DNA of 16,660 bases from Desulfovibrionales bacterium (GTDB taxonomy: Bacteria; Desulfobacterota; Desulfovibrionia; Desulfovibrionales; Desulfomicrobiaceae): contig JAAYGZ010000144.1 of NCBI GenBank assembly GCA_012727515.1, positions 1 to 16,660 on the forward strand, given 5' to 3'. Below the pieces are notes generated by a model. It had not been told where the DNA came from. It ran no database searches and worked only from the letters and a program-made list of their open reading frames with translations. Positions 1-7,751 of this stretch are shown here, in pieces. The first letter of the stretch is position 1. Each line of letters starts with the position of its first letter. The translations under genes were made by a program, and so were the position numbers.

Positions 1-499
1 AAGAACTTCAACACGAAATCCTTTGCGTTCAGCAAAACGGCGATACATACGCAAGAGCATTTCAGCCCAGTCCTGGGACTCTGTACCACCTGCGCCCGGG
101 TGAATTTCTAAAATTGCCTCGCAGCTATCTTCAGGATCACTGAGCAGAGTCTGTAATTGCGCATCTTCCAGTTTGGTTTCCATATCCTGAATGGCCTCTG
201 CCAGAGCCTCAAGCATTTCCGAACTTTGTTCTTCAGCAGCAATTTCCAGCCATTCAAACATATTGGCCTGTGTTTGGGCCAGGGTTTCCCACTGCTCAAC
301 CTTGTCTGTAAGTTGAGTTTTTTCCTGTAAAATCGGGGTTAACAGCTCTGGTTTGTCCCATGCTCCTGGAGCAAGGAGTTGTTTTTCAATTTGCGCCAGT
401 CGTTCTTTATGCCCGCGTAAGTCAAAGTCTCCTCCAAAAATCCTGAAAGTGTTCGTTAAGATGGGTGCCCCGTGTTTTGAGTTCAGAATATTGTAACAT
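1..499 (-). CDS. prfB: Peptide chain release factor 2 (RF2), 5' part, with programmed +1 frameshift
   Basis: RF2 recognises UGA and UAA stop codons and triggers peptide release on the ribosome. The gene starts at ATG 499-497. It reads 25 codons to an in-frame TGA (424-422), then shifts +1 to GAC (423-421) and stays open to the window edge, giving about 166 residues. The end of the fragment reads PGAGGTESQDWAEMLLRMYR, the RF2 block that precedes the codon-recognition domain. The stop-recognition motif and the catalytic GGQ loop lie outside the window. The frameshift means the gene appears as two ORFs and can be missed by simple ORF calling. The start overlaps the lnt stop codon by one base (TAATG), suggesting translational coupling. 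RF2 and RF1 share this fold, but the frameshift site identifies RF2. Confidence 0.95.
421..435 (-). promoter_or_regulatory. prfB: prfB programmed +1 ribosomal frameshift site
   Basis: Read on the minus strand, codons 23-26 are AGG AGA CTT TGA followed by C. A Shine-Dalgarno-like GGAGG (435-431) lies three bases upstream of the slippery CTT (427-425), which precedes the poorly terminated TGA-C. Spacing and codon number (TGA as codon 26) match the E. coli prfB site. In the known mechanism, low RF2 leaves the ribosome paused at UGA, it slips +1 and makes more RF2. The reading frame on both sides is coherent RF2 sequence, so this is not a sequencing error. Confidence 0.95.
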
Positions 500-2082
500 T
501 ATGGTGTACTCGTGGTTGAAAGGAATCGTTGCCCGGCAAGGCGCAGGGCGGTCCAGGCCATACACGCTATAAGCGCAAAGCTCGCGTGAATGGCATGGAA
601 ATGGTCATGGTAAAATGTTGTTGCTGTCAAGAGCGCAATATCCTTGCAGAGTAAAATACTGGGCACAAAGGATGGCCCCTGGGTACGAATATATCCTTGG
701 GGATCAATGAGTGCACTGATGCCTGTGTTGGTAGCACGCAGCAGAAAACGGTTCTGCTCCACAGCGCGCAGCACTGCCAGGTGAAGGTGCTGGAGCGGAG
801 CGGAAGAACGTCCAAACCATGCGTCATTACTGATATTGACCAGCACATTAGCTCCTTTGGCCACCTGGTTTTGCGCCAGTTCAGGAAAAATCGCCTCGTA
901 GCAGATGAGCATGCCCATGGTCAGGCCTGCTGTGACAAGAGGCAACTGGTCATGGCCAGGGCCGAATTCATAGGCTCCCGGAACCAGCTTACTGATAAAA
1001 GGCAGCCACCTGCCAAGGGGCACATACTCGCCAAAGGGCACCAGATGCTCTTTGTCATACCAGGAGAGCACCTGAGCATTTTTGTTAAACAAATATGCTC
1101 TGTTATGCAAAATATACTCAGAGCCATGCGCTGGTAGCGAATAGGCTGGCGCACCTGCAACAAGAGGAAGCCCCAGGTCACGAACAGTATCTGTGACCTG
1201 AGTCGGCAATGTGCCACCATCCTGATAGTAAAAAGGCATGGCTGTTTCAGGCCAGATGAGTATGTCTGGCTGGTGTGATGCTGCCTGGCGGGTCAGGCCA
1301 AGGTATGCATCCAGAATTTCGGCCTGCAGCTCTGGCTCCCATTTTTGATTTTGATCAATATTACCCTGAATCAGGGCTGCTGAGGCCAGGTTCTGTGGCG
1401 GCTCAGACCTGTGCAGAGCCCAGGGCAGAATGCAGATAATCACCAGGGCCACGGCCCAGAGTTTGCGGAATCTGGTACAAAAAATCAAAGTATAGACCGC
1501 GCTGACTATAATCCCAGACAAGCCAAAGCCGCCGATCCAGGCTGCCAGACCCAAAACCTGTGGCCACGGAGCCAGGGCCGAGGACAGGGTCAGCCAGGAA
1601 AAACCTGTGAGCAATACATTGCGCAGTACTTCCAGGGTGGCCCAGAGGCCAAAACTCAGCATAACACCCCACCCAGAGTCGCGCCGGGTGCCCAAGGTAA
1701 AAATGCCCAGGCCAAAAAAGCCAGCGTAACCAGCCAGCACAGCGGCAACAAGAAATGGGCAGGGCAGTGCCAGCGCCCAGGGCAGAGCGCCGTAGTCGTG
1801 CACAGGCAGAGCCAGCCAGTAGAGGCTTGCTGTGTACGCAGGCCAGGCTGTCAGAAAAGCATAGCGAAAGGCCTGCGCTTGTGTAGAAGCCCGAGACGCG
1901 GCCAGCATAATGCCTGCAGGAAGCATGATAATGGCAATGGGAATATGTATGAGCGGATTGGCATAGCCAAACCAGGCTCCAAGCACAGCCAGGCAAACAG
2001 GGCCATAAAGCAGCCGAAGAGTGGAGAAATCAGGACTCAGATGGCGGGGTTGAAACAATAACCCACTGAATTTGCTTGGCAT
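499..2082 (-). CDS. lnt: Apolipoprotein N-acyltransferase
   Basis: Lnt adds the third acyl chain to the N-terminal cysteine of lipoproteins at the periplasmic face of the inner membrane, the last step of lipoprotein maturation. The 527-residue product has about seven hydrophobic segments over residues 26-222, a nitrilase-like domain at about 233-480, and a final membrane helix near 495-515. The expected catalytic triad is present: E279 (WPETAMP), K344 (YDKEHLVPFGEYVP) and C394 (LICYEAIFPE). Length is close to the usual 500-530. The ATG at 2082 has AAGGA about six bases upstream, inside corC, so lnt overlaps corC by 53 bp. Its stop codon overlaps the prfB start. The corC-lnt neighbourhood matches ybeX-lnt of enterobacteria. 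Confidence 0.96.
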   Translation of the reverse strand: MPSKFSGLLFQPRHLSPDFSTLRLLYGPVCLAVLGAWFGYANPLIHIPIAIIMLPAGIMLAASRASTQAQAFRYAFLTAWPAYTASLYWLALPVHDYGALPWALALPCPFLVAAVLAGYAGFFGLGIFTLGTRRDSGWGVMLSFGLWATLEVLRNVLLTGFSWLTLSSALAPWPQVLGLAAWIGGFGLSGIIVSAVYTLIFCTRFRKLWAVALVIICILPWALHRSEPPQNLASAALIQGNIDQNQKWEPELQAEILDAYLGLTRQAASHQPDILIWPETAMPFYYQDGGTLPTQVTDTVRDLGLPLVAGAPAYSLPAHGSEYILHNRAYLFNKNAQVLSWYDKEHLVPFGEYVPLGRWLPFISKLVPGAYEFGPGHDQLPLVTAGLTMGMLICYEAIFPELAQNQVAKGANVLVNISNDAWFGRSSAPLQHLHLAVLRAVEQNRFLLRATNTGISALIDPQGYIRTQGPSFVPSILLCKDIALLTATTFYHDHFHAIHASFALIACMAWTALRLAGQRFLSTTSTP

Positions 2083-2854
2083 CGGCTTCCTTGATATGGA
2101 ATGTGTAGCCTAAAAGGTTCAGTGACTCATCAGTGTCTGGAACTCGTCCCAATTGTTCGCTGATATAGCCACCTAAAGTTTCCACCTGATCTGATTCCAG
2201 ATTGATCCCGCATTCATCATGCAGGTCTTCCAGGCTGGTGCGGCCAGAAATCAGATATGTGCCTGGCTCGATAAGCTGGATTTCCTCAGGCTTGGGTGGG
2301 TCATATTCATCTTCAATATCGCCCACAATTTCTTCAAGCACATCTTCCAGAGTAACAAGCCCGGCAGTTCCGCCATACTCATCCAGGACAATGGCCATGT
2401 GCTGCTTGTTAATCTGAAAATCCAGCAGAATATTTTTTACATTTTTTGTTTCAGGAATAAAATAAGGCGTGCGGAGCACTGCTTGCAGATCCGGTGGTGT
2501 CTGCTCCCCAACAAAAAAACGCAACAGCTCTTTACAGTGCAGGATGCCAACAATCTGGTCTTTGGTTTCTTTGTAGATGGGCAGGCGAGAATGTCCGCTT
2601 TCAAAGGACTTGCGAGCCACTTCGCTTATTGTGTCGTTGATCTCAGCGCAGACAATATCTGTGCGCGGAACCATGATTTCGTAGGCCTGTTTGTCATCAA
2701 GCTGCAAGACATTAAGCAGCATGGACATTTCATCGGTCTGTAACTCGCCGTCATCCTTGGCTTCAAGGATGGCCTCTTCCAGGTGACATTCAGTTTTGCG
2801 GGAAAAAAAACGTTTTAGGGTTGTCCACAATCTACTGTCTGAGCCCTCATCCAT
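2030..2854 (-). CDS. corC: CorC/YbeX-type CBS and transporter-associated domain protein
   Basis: A soluble 274-residue protein with a CBS pair at about residues 57-183 (MVPRTDIVCAE, SRLPIYKE, LDEYGGTAGLVTLEDVLEEIVG) and a C-terminal CorC_HlyC domain ending IKEADAKQIQWVIV. There is no N-terminal DUF21 membrane domain, so it is the short CorC/YbeX form rather than the long HlyC/CorC transporter-like form. The family is linked to Mg2+/Co2+ homeostasis and, in E. coli, to ribosome maturation; its exact role here is inferred. The reading frame is open from a TTG at 2872, but the GGAGGA at 2870-2865 is the ribosome binding site, so ATG 2854 is chosen. It lies 54 bp after the PilZ gene and overlaps lnt by 53 bp. 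Confidence 0.9.
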   Translation of the reverse strand: MDEGSDSRLWTTLKRFFSRKTECHLEEAILEAKDDGELQTDEMSMLLNVLQLDDKQAYEIMVPRTDIVCAEINDTISEVARKSFESGHSRLPIYKETKDQIVGILHCKELLRFFVGEQTPPDLQAVLRTPYFIPETKNVKNILLDFQINKQHMAIVLDEYGGTAGLVTLEDVLEEIVGDIEDEYDPPKPEEIQLIEPGTYLISGRTSLEDLHDECGINLESDQVETLGGYISEQLGRVPDTDESLNLLGYTFHIKEADAKQIQWVIVSTPPSES

Positions 2855-2864
2855 AATGTACGTG

Positions 2865-2870
2865 TCCTCC
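2865..2870 (-). promoter_or_regulatory. corC: Ribosome binding site that fixes the corC start
   Basis: GGAGGA lies ten bases upstream of ATG 2854. A TTG at 2872 in the same frame would place this site inside the coding region, so the later ATG is preferred. Confidence 0.6.
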
Positions 2871-2908
2871 AAAAAACATCAGTATTATGTATTGTGTGCA
2901 TGGTGCAC

Positions 2909-3946
2909 TTACTCAAGTTCGCGTTCCCGGTAAAGTTCCAGATGCCGTCGAAAAACCCAGGTCACCAGAGCATCTATGCCCTGAGCAGGATCAATGGCAA
3001 TCCATTCCAGACTGTTATCTTCGCGTTCATTACCATATTCTGTAAATTCATGGCCCAACATAAGATCGCCAGATACAAAGGCTTCCTGTTTGGTACGCAG
3101 GCGAGCCAAGAGGTAATACACCGCAGGAGTATTACCATCAATTGGACGCAGTTCCAGGCGGATAAAGAGTACAGGATTATGTGCGATAAAATCACGTAAG
3201 GTTGGGAACTGACGGGGATCATACTCCAGGCGTAAACCGCCGCCTGAAAGATCTAAAAGTTGTAAAGCAGTTTTTTTTGCCTGATGATAAACCGCCAGAG
3301 GAGGAGCCCAGGTCGTTGTATCCGGGTCTGTGGGCATGGTTCCGTCTTCAGGTACGGACCAGATGCGAAAATCCAGAATATCAGTCTGCGGGATATCCAG
3401 GCGCAGATGACGACGCTTTTGTCCCAATTCAATGCGTTCTGGCAGAGGAAGAACAATATAGTGGATATCTCTTGAATGATGGTAGGTACTGATATGTCCG
3501 GTGAATTTATAAAAATAAACACGGTTTTTTTCACGAGACAGACGAAAAAAGCAGGCAACAGACCGACCAATCCATTTTTGAGACGGGGTAATACCTGCTG
3601 GAATTTCCAAGGTAATGTGGTCAGCCGTAGCAGCGATCAGGGAGCAAGACAGTACCTTGTGAGATGCTGATGTGCTTTGAAAAAAGACGTCAAAACGGCT
3701 GCGTTGTGCCAGGGCCATTTTCAGAAGATCTAAACGTTCCTGAATTGTCATGGCGTTGTGGCCATGTGTGCGTTGCCACCAGGCATAGAAGCGCAGCCAG
3801 ACAATATAGCACAGGATAATGACAGCGACCAGGCCAAGAACAATGGACACGATATTCAAAACTACCTGATTGGTAGCAGAGCTCCTAAAGGCAACTGCAA
3901 TATCCGTAAGCATCTGGTCAGCAAGTAAAGGGGCTACATCAAACAT
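2909..3946 (-). CDS. Membrane-anchored PilZ-domain protein (probable c-di-GMP receptor)
   Basis: The 345-residue product has one strong transmembrane helix at about residues 28-52, then a cytoplasmic part. Residues about 80-170 resemble a YcgR N-terminal-type beta domain. Residues about 174-305 look like PilZ, with RRHLR (178-182) as the RxxxR motif, DLSGGG (232-237) as the DxSxxG motif, and a closing LMLGHEF strand (296-301). PilZ proteins bind cyclic di-GMP through these two motifs and control motility, adhesion or polysaccharide secretion. The RxxxR to DxSxxG spacing is about 50 residues, longer than usual, because of a Pro/Thr/Asp-rich insert near 198-222. The output partner is unknown. 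No strong ribosome binding site precedes ATG 3946. It is probably the first gene before corC-lnt-prfB, with a candidate promoter in the upstream 139 bp. Confidence 0.78.
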   Translation of the reverse strand: MFDVAPLLADQMLTDIAVAFRSSATNQVVLNIVSIVLGLVAVIILCYIVWLRFYAWWQRTHGHNAMTIQERLDLLKMALAQRSRFDVFFQSTSASHKVLSCSLIAATADHITLEIPAGITPSQKWIGRSVACFFRLSREKNRVYFYKFTGHISTYHHSRDIHYIVLPLPERIELGQKRRHLRLDIPQTDILDFRIWSVPEDGTMPTDPDTTTWAPPLAVYHQAKKTALQLLDLSGGGLRLEYDPRQFPTLRDFIAHNPVLFIRLELRPIDGNTPAVYYLLARLRTKQEAFVSGDLMLGHEFTEYGNEREDNSLEWIAIDPAQGIDALVTWVFRRHLELYRERELE

Positions 3947-4010
3947 CGGTGGTTCTCTTTGAGGCAGAATTGGGAAATTCTTTTGTGGTTAACCCTGCTT
4001 GTGCCTGTAC

Positions 4011-4029
4011 GATACATGTTTCATATATC
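4011..4029. repeat. Imperfect inverted repeat upstream of the PilZ gene
   Basis: GATACATG (4011-4018) and CATATATC (4022-4029) form a dyad matching at 7 of 8 positions around a TTT centre. It sits in the 139-bp gap between mnmG and the PilZ gene and partly overlaps a candidate -10 element, a position typical of an operator. No regulator family is recognised. Confidence 0.35.
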
Positions 4030-4054
4030 ATACGCTAGCTCATGTTTGTGGAAA
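4027..4054 (-). promoter_or_regulatory. Candidate sigma70-type promoter for the PilZ-corC-lnt-prfB genes
   Basis: On the minus strand, TTTCCA (4054-4049, four of six consensus bases) is followed after 16 bp by TATGAT (4032-4027, five of six). It would start transcription about 70-75 bp upstream of the PilZ gene start. The call rests on motif match only. Confidence 0.3.
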
Positions 4055-4085
4055 GGAAAAGAGTGAAAATACGCTGGCAACGTGT

Positions 4086-5966
4086 TCAGAGCAGGCCCAT
4101 TTTTTTTAGTTGAATTTCCAGACATGACAGAGCAGCAGGGGTAATGCCAGAGATACGACTTGCCTGGCCCAAGGTGCGCGGTTGAATAGCGCTCAGTTTT
4201 TCAATAGCTTCTCGTGAGAGGCCCGGAATATCCGCATAGGGCATATCAAGGGGCAGGGCTGTACGTTCCTGGCGTTCAAAACGGCCCACCAGCTCGTGCT
4301 GACGAAGCAGATATCCTTCATATTTAGTTTGAATTTCAGCTTCTTCCAGGCTGTCTGCATCAAAGTCTGCCAGCCTGGGCCAGAATAGATGCAGGCGATC
4401 AATTTTCAGCTCTGGCTGGCGAAGCAGTTCTTTTAATGAAATGCTTTTGTGCAACAAGGTACCGCCAAGATCAGCCACCTGGGCTGATCTTGTACTGTCC
4501 GGGCGCAGGCGAATTTGCTCCAGGCCGGTACAAATTTCTTTAATCTGGGCCTTTTTGCGGCAAAAGCGAGTCCAGCGAGAGTCATCTGCCAGGCCCAGTT
4601 CGCGGCCAAGCGGGGTCAGGCGTTCATCGGCATTGTCCTCACGCAAAAGCAAGCGATGTTCGGCCCTGGAGGTAAACATGCGATATGGTTCGAGCGTGCC
4701 TTTGGTCACCAGATCTTCTACAAGCACCCCAATATAGGCCTGGGCGCGTGATAAAATCATTGGCTCAGCCCCGCGCAGAGCCTGGCTGGCATTGATGGCA
4801 GCCCACAGCCCCTGGCCTGCAGCTTCTTCATAGCCAGAGGTGCCGTTAATCTGTCCGGCCATGTACAGGCCGCGCACGGCTTTGGTTTCTAGTGTGGGCG
4901 CAAGTTGCGTGGGCGGCACAAAATCGTATTCAATGGCATAGCCAGGACGAATGATCTGGGCATGCTCCAAACCAGGAATAGAGGCTACCAATGCTTTTTG
5001 TACGTCCAGGGGCAAACTGGTGGGAATGCCATTGGGATATACCTCATGGCTGTCCAGGCCTTCTGGTTCAATAAAAATCTGGTGCCTTTCCTTTTCCGGG
5101 AATCGCGCAATCTTGTCTTCAATAGAGGGGCAATAGCGGGCGCCTGTTCCTTTTATAACCCCGGTAAACATGGGTGAACGGTCCAAACCAGCGCGAATAA
5201 TGTCGTGAGTGCGCTCAGTGGTATAGGTAACATGACAGGGGAGCTGCGGTAACCTGATGCCTGGGCTGTCAAAGCTGAAAGGTCTGGGCGGGGTATCACC
5301 GGGCTGCGTTTCCAGGCCTGCAAAATCAACCGAAGTTTTGAGCAGTCGTGGCACTGTGCCGGTTTTAAGACGTCCAAGCTCCAGGCCCAGTTCCCGTAAG
5401 CACGGGGAAAGCCCGGCACTGGCCGGATCGCCAAATCGCCCTCCTGCAAAATGTGACAGGCCCACATGCAAAAGACCGCATAAAAATGTGCCTGTGGTCA
5501 GAATAACAGCCTGAGCTGAAATTATTTCACCCAGAGAAGTTTCAATGCCCTGTACTTTTTTGTTGTGGACCACAACAGTGCGTACTGTTTCCTGGCGTAC
5601 AAACAGGTTAGGGCAGGTGAAGATATCTTTTTGCACTGTGAGCAGGTAGGCATTGCGGTCTATCTGCGCCCGGGTGGAACGCACAGCAGGGCCTTTGCGC
5701 GTGTTTAAGACGCGAAATTGAATGCCAGCCTGATCTGCCCATTTGCCCATCATGCCGCCCAGGGCGTCAATTTCTTTGACCATATGCCCTTTGGCCAGGC
5801 CGCCAATGGCAGGATTGCAGGACAAATGCCCAATACGGTCAATATTGATGGTTAACAGCAGGGTCTGCATGCCCATGCGGGCACAGGCCATTGCTGCTTC
5901 GCAGCCAGCATGGCCAGCCCCGACCACAACAATATCAAACTGTTCAGGATAGACCGGAATGCTCAT
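4086..5966 (-). CDS. mnmG: tRNA uridine-5-carboxymethylaminomethyl modification enzyme MnmG (GidA)
   Basis: MnmG is an FAD enzyme that, with MnmE, installs the (carboxymethyl)aminomethyl group at carbon 5 of wobble uridine 34 in several tRNAs, supporting accurate decoding of codons ending in A or G. The 626-residue length is typical. Visible motifs are the N-terminal FAD Rossmann GAGHAGCEAA (16-25), the family block CNPAIGGLAKGH, the redox-region GRFGDPAS, TSGYEEAAGQG before the C-terminal part, SRAEHRLLLREDNAD, and the C-terminal helical GidA-associated domain ending near EIQLKKMGLL. ATG 5966 shares an ATGA overlap with the stop codon of the M20 hydrolase and has only a distant GGAG, pointing to translational coupling. 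Its usual partner mnmE is not in the window. Confidence 0.98.
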   Translation of the reverse strand: MSIPVYPEQFDIVVVGAGHAGCEAAMACARMGMQTLLLTINIDRIGHLSCNPAIGGLAKGHMVKEIDALGGMMGKWADQAGIQFRVLNTRKGPAVRSTRAQIDRNAYLLTVQKDIFTCPNLFVRQETVRTVVVHNKKVQGIETSLGEIISAQAVILTTGTFLCGLLHVGLSHFAGGRFGDPASAGLSPCLRELGLELGRLKTGTVPRLLKTSVDFAGLETQPGDTPPRPFSFDSPGIRLPQLPCHVTYTTERTHDIIRAGLDRSPMFTGVIKGTGARYCPSIEDKIARFPEKERHQIFIEPEGLDSHEVYPNGIPTSLPLDVQKALVASIPGLEHAQIIRPGYAIEYDFVPPTQLAPTLETKAVRGLYMAGQINGTSGYEEAAGQGLWAAINASQALRGAEPMILSRAQAYIGVLVEDLVTKGTLEPYRMFTSRAEHRLLLREDNADERLTPLGRELGLADDSRWTRFCRKKAQIKEICTGLEQIRLRPDSTRSAQVADLGGTLLHKSISLKELLRQPELKIDRLHLFWPRLADFDADSLEEAEIQTKYEGYLLRQHELVGRFERQERTALPLDMPYADIPGLSREAIEKLSAIQPRTLGQASRISGITPAALSCLEIQLKKMGLL

Positions 5967-7201
5967 GCTGGTGCGTCAGCTCCGGTAAGTAACAGATGAG
6001 CCAGGGTTTGGGCATCTGCCAGGGTGTGCGCGATGGAGGAAGACTCATCAGGCTGGTGGGCAGTATTATTCAGGGTGGACCAACACACTGCAGAAATGCC
6101 GCGTCTGCGAAAACAGGCAGCTACAGTTCCACCGCCAATGCCTACACAGTAGGGTTTTTGCTGGCGAGTCGCCTGGATAGACGCAGCCAAGGCCTGAGCC
6201 ACAGGAGCGTGCGGGGGCGTGCCAGGCGCGGCCTGGTGACGTACCACCGGCTCTGTCAGGATGCGCACATGATACTGGGCTTCAATACTGTCACAAATGG
6301 CCCGGATTGCGAGTTCAATTTTTTGCAGATCATATCTGGGCAGAATCCGGCAATCCAGATAGACAACATCTTGGCCTGGGATCGTATTGATATTGGAGAC
6401 ATTGGCGTCTTTTTTTGTCGGGGTAAACGTAGAGTACGGTGGAGCAAAAAGAGGGTCGCGGTAGTCAAAACACTGGTGCAGCTTGTCCAGTGCAAGAACC
6501 AGGGCCGAACATGCGATCAGAGAATTGACTCCCTGATCAGGAGTGGAGGCATGACACTGCTTGCCTTGGACAACAAATTTTTGCCAGAGTACACTTTTTT
6601 CCGTTACTTCAATAGCCAGGCCGTCTGGAGTGCCAAAGTCCGGAATAACGATCAGGTCATCAGGGCCAAAAATTTCAGGATGCTGTTCAAGCAGGTATTC
6701 CATGCCCCAGGCGTTGCTTGTTTCTTCATCAGCAACCATCACAATGCCCAGAGACAGTTCGGTCTGGGTTTTGGTCAGTTCCAGGGCGCGTAACACGAGC
6801 AGTGCGCTGACCAGGCCCTGGTGATTGTCTTCTACGCCGCGCCCAATAAGGGTATCGCCATTACGGCGCAGCACAAACGGATCTCCTGACCACAAGTTCA
6901 GGTCACCCACAGGCACAACATCCGTATGCGCAATCAGCCACAACGTGCGTGATGACGCGCCAGGGCGTTTGACTATCAGGCTAGGGCGACTGCCAGAAGG
7001 AACCCGGTCATCCGGGGCCAGGTAGGTACGCAGTTCCACGTCTGGAAATTGATGTAGGTATTGCCGCAGAAATGCAACTTTGTCATGTTCACCAGTGCCA
7101 CCGTTGACCGGGCTTAAGGCCGGGATAGCCACTAACCTGGTTTGGAGATGAACAAGTTCCTCTACGCTGGAAGTAATGGCTGAACACAGTGGGGCAAACA
7201 T
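5963..7201 (-). CDS. M20-family zinc metallo-hydrolase (peptidase/deacylase, ArgE/DapE-like)
   Basis: A 412-residue M20 enzyme. Metal-ligand motifs are visible: AHTDVVPVG (H92, D94), GRGVEDNHQG with bridging D125, DEE (catalytic E159, metal-binding E160), PDFG (D188) and TAHQPDE (H382). H217 in KQCHAS lies in the dimerisation-domain region where related enzymes place a substrate-binding His. These hydrolases cleave dipeptides or N-acyl amino acids; the substrate cannot be told from sequence. The conserved histidines and acids all appear intact, so it should be active. ATG 7201 has AAGGA seven bases upstream. It lies just downstream of the terminator of the cysteine-rich gene and is coupled to mnmG by ATGA. 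The pairing with mnmG shows no obvious functional link. Confidence 0.88.
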   Translation of the reverse strand: MFAPLCSAITSSVEELVHLQTRLVAIPALSPVNGGTGEHDKVAFLRQYLHQFPDVELRTYLAPDDRVPSGSRPSLIVKRPGASSRTLWLIAHTDVVPVGDLNLWSGDPFVLRRNGDTLIGRGVEDNHQGLVSALLVLRALELTKTQTELSLGIVMVADEETSNAWGMEYLLEQHPEIFGPDDLIVIPDFGTPDGLAIEVTEKSVLWQKFVVQGKQCHASTPDQGVNSLIACSALVLALDKLHQCFDYRDPLFAPPYSTFTPTKKDANVSNINTIPGQDVVYLDCRILPRYDLQKIELAIRAICDSIEAQYHVRILTEPVVRHQAAPGTPPHAPVAQALAASIQATRQQKPYCVGIGGGTVAACFRRRGISAVCWSTLNNTAHQPDESSSIAHTLADAQTLAHLLLTGADAPA

Positions 7202-7257
7202 GGGATAGTCCTTGTGTGAAGGCTGGCTGAGTGAAAGGCACGCGGTCCATAATGAAT

Positions 7258-7286
7258 AAAAAAAAGGCAGGAAAAAATCCTGCCTT
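7258..7286 (-). terminator. Rho-independent terminator of the PxxKW cysteine-rich gene
   Basis: On the minus strand a perfect 9-bp stem, AAGGCAGGA/TCCTGCCTT, with a five-base loop is followed by a continuous run of T. It starts 20 bp past the stop codon at 7307. It should isolate this gene from the M20-mnmG pair downstream. Confidence 0.93.
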
Positions 7287-7306
7287 GGGTACTTGCAAAA
7301 GACGGG

Positions 7307-7573
7307 TTATTTTTTCTTGGCAGCTCGCTTGGATGCTTTGAGCGGGTTGACCTTGCCCTTGGCTTTTGTCTCGGTTTTGACATGGGTTGCAAAATTGCAG
7401 TTTCCAAGACGCCATTTAGCGGCTGGCTGAGGATAGGTGCCACAAAATTTGCTGTCGGCAAATGCTTCAATACGGCCACATCCTTCACACTGTTCAACAA
7501 TCGGGTTCATTACAATACCATTAACCAACGCGCCTTCATCGGTTTTAACGGCATTATTAAAATCTACTGCCAT
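7307..7573 (-). CDS. PxxKW family cysteine-rich small protein
   Basis: An 88-residue protein with four cysteines in a metal-site-like layout: C29 and C32 (QCEGCGR), C44 (KFCGTY) and C59 (GNCNFATH). The PAAKW motif at 50-54 gives the family its name, and H64 is a possible extra ligand. Residues 65-88 form a Lys/Ala-rich basic tail that could bind nucleic acid. Such proteins are known mainly from sulfate-reducing bacteria, and I know of no proven function. ATG 7573 is preceded by GGAGG with a six-base spacer. A strong terminator follows, so it is probably transcribed alone from the divergent region at 7574-7751. The high-quality ribosome binding site and dedicated terminator suggest good expression (inference). 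Confidence 0.8.
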   Translation of the reverse strand: MAVDFNNAVKTDEGALVNGIVMNPIVEQCEGCGRIEAFADSKFCGTYPQPAAKWRLGNCNFATHVKTETKAKGKVNPLKASKRAAKKK

Positions 7574-7651
7574 GAGGCTCCTCCATTATTTTGACCTGAA
7601 ATACTGCCGCGCATGTACCTGGATGAAATGGCGGCCTGACGTAGAGTATCG

Positions 7652-7663
7652 GAAACTCGTTTC
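7652..7663. repeat. Short inverted repeat in the divergent spacer (PxxKW gene / hydrolase)
   Basis: GAAAC-TC-GTTTC is a perfect 5-bp dyad within the 178-bp spacer 7574-7751 that must hold the start signals of both divergent genes. A TTGACA hexamer lies nearby on the minus strand (7690-7685) but lacks a convincing -10 at 16-18 bp. Operator function is only a possibility. Confidence 0.2.
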
Positions 7664-7738
7664 ACTTGGCGAATCAATCAGAAATGTCAAGGCTTTTTTT
7701 CCGGGTGGCTTTGCGTCATGCAGACCAGAGCGCTCAAC

Positions 7739-7743
7739 AAGGA
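7739..7743 (+). promoter_or_regulatory. Ribosome binding site that fixes the hydrolase start
   Basis: AAGGA lies eight bases upstream of ATG 7752. It abuts the in-frame ATG 7743, so that ATG cannot use it. The long open frame upstream, back to 7437, is antisense to the cysteine-rich gene. Confidence 0.6.
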
Positions 7744-7751
7744 TGGAGAAA

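Noticed and set aside
1411..2061. 216-residue plus-strand open frame antisense to lnt
   Set aside because: Lnt on the minus strand has complete family motifs; the antisense product is basic, Gln/Pro-rich and resembles no protein family.
2896..2908. GTGCA-TGG-TGCAC hairpin after the PilZ stop codon
   Set aside because: The stem is only 5 bp and is not followed directly by a T-run, so it does not support a terminator.
5996..6793. 265-residue plus-strand open frame antisense to the M20 hydrolase
   Set aside because: The M20 protein has all metal ligands in the opposite frame; this frame has no recognisable motif.
7437..7751. N-terminal extension of the alpha/beta hydrolase
   Set aside because: It runs antisense through the PxxKW gene, and the first conserved motif sits just after ATG 7752, which has its own ribosome binding site.
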